Part shown: positions 4,275 through 6,718 of the stretch, one piece after another
How the letters are laid out: every line of letters begins with the position of its first letter
How positions within the stretch are numbered: the first letter of the stretch is position 1
Source: Nitrospirota bacterium
GTDB taxonomy: Bacteria > Nitrospirota > Nitrospiria > Nitrospirales > NS-4
Reading direction: 5' to 3'
Assembly: GCA_005877565.1 (NCBI GenBank)
Contig: VBOK01000179.1
Coordinates: 1-6,718 of the forward strand
Length of the DNA stretch: 6,718 nucleotides
Made by a program: the position numbers and the translations under genes
The notes under the pieces: model-generated
What the model saw: the letters and a program-made list of their open reading frames with translations, nothing else
The model's database searches: none
What the model was told of the DNA's origin: nothing

Positions 4275-6718
4275 CAAGCTATTGCCTCGACGCAGCGGTC
4301 GCAAAGCTCCGGGTGTGCCGCGTTCGCGCCGACGCTGGTCTGGTAGCGCCAGCAGCGCGTGCACTTGCCGCCCTCCGCCTTGACGACTTTCACTTCAAAG
4401 TCTGGATAGTGGGGCAGATGAGTCACTTTCTTCAGTTCAACTTGAGACACGATGAAGAGCCCAGGCAAGTCCTCGTCCTGCTCGTATCGTTTGAGCAAGT
4501 CGTATTTCTCTGGATTAGCGTCTATCAGGACTTTGGCTTCAAGCGGCGCTCCGATCAGTTTCTCGCGACGCTTATTCTCTAACTCTGCTTGTACCTTGGA
4601 TCGCACATCGAGCAACTGCTCCCACCGTTTTTCCAGTTCCGTGTCACGGTACCGCGGGTCCGCCTTCGGGAACTGCGTCAGATGGACGCTGTCCGTCTCG
4701 CGCTGCCGCTCGGCGATGCCCTGCCAGATCTCCTCCGCCGTGAAGCTCAGCACCGGCGCCATCAGCTTCGTCAAGGCCAGCAAGGTTTCGTGGAGCACCC
4801 GTTGGGAGGCCCGGCGCGCCGGGGCGCCCTTGTGGAAGGTGTAGAGCCGGTCCTTCAAGATATCGAAGTAGATCGCGCTCAGGTCCACCGAGCAGAAGTT
4901 GTTCAGCGCGTGGACGATCAGGTGGAACTCGTACTCCTCGTACCCCCGGCGGACACGGTCAATAAGGTCGTGCAGCCGCATGAGCGCCCACCGGTCGAGC
5001 TCGGAGAGCCGTTCGTCAGGCTTGGCGTCCCGAGCCGGATCGTAATCGGCCAGATTGCTCAACAGGAAGCGGGCCGTGTTCCGGATCTTGCGGTAGGCGT
5101 CCACGAGGTGCGAGAGGATGGCCGGCGAGATGCGGACGTCTTCCCGGTAGTCCTGGGCCGCCACCCACAGGCGCAGGATCTCCGCGCCATGCTGCTTGAT
5201 GACTTCCTGGGGCGCCACGACGTTGCCGGCCGACTTCGACATCTTCTTGCCGTCGCCGTCCACGACGAAGCCGTGCGTGAGCACGGACTTGTAGGGCGCG
5301 CGCCCGTCGGTGGTGATGCCGGCCAGCAGCGTGCTGTGGAACCAGCCGCGGTGTTGGTCGGAGCCTTCCAGGTAGAGATCAGCCGGCCACCACACCTGTC
5401 CGGCCGCTTTGCCCCGCGGCTTGAGGACCGCCGCGTGGCTCACGCCGGATTCGAACCACACGTCCAGGATGTCCCGCTCTTTGTCGAAGTCGTGTCCGCC
5501 GCATTTCGAACAGGTTGTGCCCGTCGGCAGCAGTTCAGCGGCCTCCCGTTCGAACCACACATCGGTGCCGTGCTGCTCGACCAGCCTGGCGACATGCTCA
5601 ACGATCTCCGGCGAGTAGAGAACGTGCCCGCATTTCTGGCAGGAGAATCCGGGAATCGGCACACCCCACACGCGCTGGCGGGAAAGGCACCAGTCGGGTC
5701 TGCTCTGGATCATGCCGTAGATGCGGTCGCGGCCCCACTTCGGAATCCAGCGCACGCGGCTGTCGATCTCCTCGAGCGCCTTCTTCCGGAGATCGTTCTT
5801 CTCCATCGAGACGAACCACTGATCGGTGGCGCGGAAGATCACGGGGTTCTTGCATCGCCAGCAATGCGGGTAGGGATGCGTAAAGGTCCCTTCCCCGAGC
5901 AACACGCCCGACGCCTTCATCTTCTGCACGATCAGCGGGTTCGCCTCGAAGACGGTCTTCCCCCGCCATTCCGGGGCCGCGTCCGTGAACCGACCCTGAT
6001 CGTCCACGGGCGCCAGGACTTCCAACGGCGTCTGGATCACAGGCAGACCGTGCGGGTCGTTGTACTTGAGGGCCAGCTCGTAGTCTTCCTGCCCGTGCCC
6101 CGGCGCGATGTGCACGCATCCCGTCCCTTGTTCCAGGGTGACGAACTCGCCGAGCAGGATCGGCGAGGTGCCCTCCGACACCGGGCGGCGACAGCGCAAG
6201 CCCTCGAACCCGCCCAACTTGATCCGTCCCTTCCTGACGCCGAGAACGTCGTAACCGGAAAGCCTGCAGGCCTTGGCAACTGCGTCCACCAGCTTCTCCG
6301 CGATCACCAGCACCTCGTCTCCGACCCGCACGAACGCATAGTCGAAATCCGGATGCAGGCACACGGCCTGGTTGGCGGGCAGCGTCCAAGGTGTGGTTGT
6401 CCAGATTACGATCGAAACTTGAGAGATGCCTGCGCCAAGCGGCAAAGCAATATGATGGTTAGCTAATTCCCGCAGTGTCGCTTGAATTGGAAACTTCACG
6501 TAGATGGACGGTGAGGTGTGGTCTTCGTACTCGACCTCGGCTTCGGCCAGGGCGGTCTCATCCACTGGACACCAGAGGACCGGCTTCTTTCCCTTGTAAA
6601 CCCCGCCGCCCTTCACGAATTTGCCGAACTCACGGAGAATGGCCGCCTCGTAGTCGTAGGTCATGGTGAGGTATGGATTGTTCCAGTCCCCCAGCACGCC
6701 CAGGCGCTGGAACTCCTC
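4274..6718 (-). CDS. ileS: Isoleucyl-tRNA synthetase (N-terminal part outside window)
   Basis: The C-terminal 814 residues of a class I aminoacyl-tRNA synthetase that charges tRNA-Ile. About 120 N-terminal residues, including the HIGH motif, lie beyond the right edge; the frame is open through 6718 (EEFQRLGVLGDWNNPYLTM). Visible parts, in order: the CP1 editing domain with WTTTPWTLPAN and HIAPGHGQEDY, which hydrolyses misacylated Val-tRNA; a tRNA/zinc-type insert with CQKCGH and CSKCGG cysteine pairs; LDVWFESGVSH; LEGSDQHRGWFHS; the ATP-binding KMSKS motif (5231-5245); a helical anticodon-binding domain; and a C-terminal zinc finger CTRCWRYQT...CDRC. The ileS promoter and any T-box or leader lie outside the window. 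GC content falls to about 50% at 4381-4620 against 63-70% nearby. The GTG at 6697 is an internal valine codon, not the start. First gene of the ileS-lspA-rluD string seen here. Confidence 0.97.
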   Translation of the reverse strand, partial: EEFQRLGVLGDWNNPYLTMTYDYEAAILREFGKFVKGGGVYKGKKPVLWCPVDETALAEAEVEYEDHTSPSIYVKFPIQATLRELANHHIALPLGAGISQVSIVIWTTTPWTLPANQAVCLHPDFDYAFVRVGDEVLVIAEKLVDAVAKACRLSGYDVLGVRKGRIKLGGFEGLRCRRPVSEGTSPILLGEFVTLEQGTGCVHIAPGHGQEDYELALKYNDPHGLPVIQTPLEVLAPVDDQGRFTDAAPEWRGKTVFEANPLIVQKMKASGVLLGEGTFTHPYPHCWRCKNPVIFRATDQWFVSMEKNDLRKKALEEIDSRVRWIPKWGRDRIYGMIQSRPDWCLSRQRVWGVPIPGFSCQKCGHVLYSPEIVEHVARLVEQHGTDVWFEREAAELLPTGTTCSKCGGHDFDKERDILDVWFESGVSHAAVLKPRGKAAGQVWWPADLYLEGSDQHRGWFHSTLLAGITTDGRAPYKSVLTHGFVVDGDGKKMSKSAGNVVAPQEVIKQHGAEILRLWVAAQDYREDVRISPAILSHLVDAYRKIRNTARFLLSNLADYDPARDAKPDERLSELDRWALMRLHDLIDRVRRGYEEYEFHLIVHALNNFCSVDLSAIYFDILKDRLYTFHKGAPARRASQRVLHETLLALTKLMAPVLSFTAEEIWQGIAERQRETDSVHLTQFPKADPRYRDTELEKRWEQLLDVRSKVQAELENKRREKLIGAPLEAKVLIDANPEKYDLLKRYEQDEDLPGLFIVSQVELKKVTHLPHYPDFEVKVVKAEGGKCTRCWRYQTSVGANAAHPELCDRCVEAIA

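Noticed and set aside
4275..4364. 30-residue N-terminal extension of LspA
   Set aside because: It lies over the ileS zinc-finger coding region, is Arg-rich and unlike LspA. The ATG at 4274 has a ribosome binding site and gives the normal length.
4589..6466. Long open frame of 625 codons on the + strand opposite ileS
   Set aside because: It is the antisense shadow of a GC-rich gene. The translation is Arg/His/Val/Pro-rich with no recognisable domain, while the minus strand encodes clear IleS motifs throughout.

Overview
The window is gene-dense, GC-rich (roughly 60%) bacterial DNA with almost no intergenic space. Two gene strings run towards each other and meet near position 2830. The type II lipoprotein signal peptidase indicates a bacterium that makes lipoproteins. 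The response regulator/hybrid kinase style, the bacterial IleS with a zinc-ribbon insert, and the dispersed repeats suggest a Gram-negative environmental lineage such as Nitrospirota or a relative. That placement is an impression from style, not a measured result.

Left part, + strand (1-2833): the 3' part of a small CheY/Rcp1-like response regulator; a soluble hybrid histidine kinase (REC-PAS-HisKA-HATPase-REC) overlapping it by 4 bp; and thrH, a HAD-family phosphoserine phosphatase/homoserine phosphotransferase overlapping the kinase end by 11 bp. The first two form a plausible multi-step phosphorelay. thrH is a metabolic gene (serine/threonine) that appears to be translationally coupled behind them.

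Right part, - strand (6718 down to 2817): ileS (its N-terminal part lies outside the window), lspA and an rluD-family pseudouridine synthase gene. These are joined by a 1-bp overlap and then a 0-bp gap, so they read as one operon. All three belong to core translation or envelope functions.

The unusual part is the rluD-like gene. It carries a perfect 50-bp palindrome (23-bp arms, 4-nt loop) read through in frame as about 16 extra residues just before the catalytic HRLDKGTSG motif. At its 3' end the conserved C-terminus is missing, and the reading frame runs through a second, unrelated 62-bp GC-rich REP-like repeat with GTAGGGGCA/TGCCCCTAC ends. That repeat also supplies the stop codon of the convergent thrH. 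One housekeeping gene has therefore apparently been remodelled by two different small palindromic repeats. I see no CRISPR, tRNA, rRNA, phage or complete transposon, and no gene-free stretch over 300 bases.
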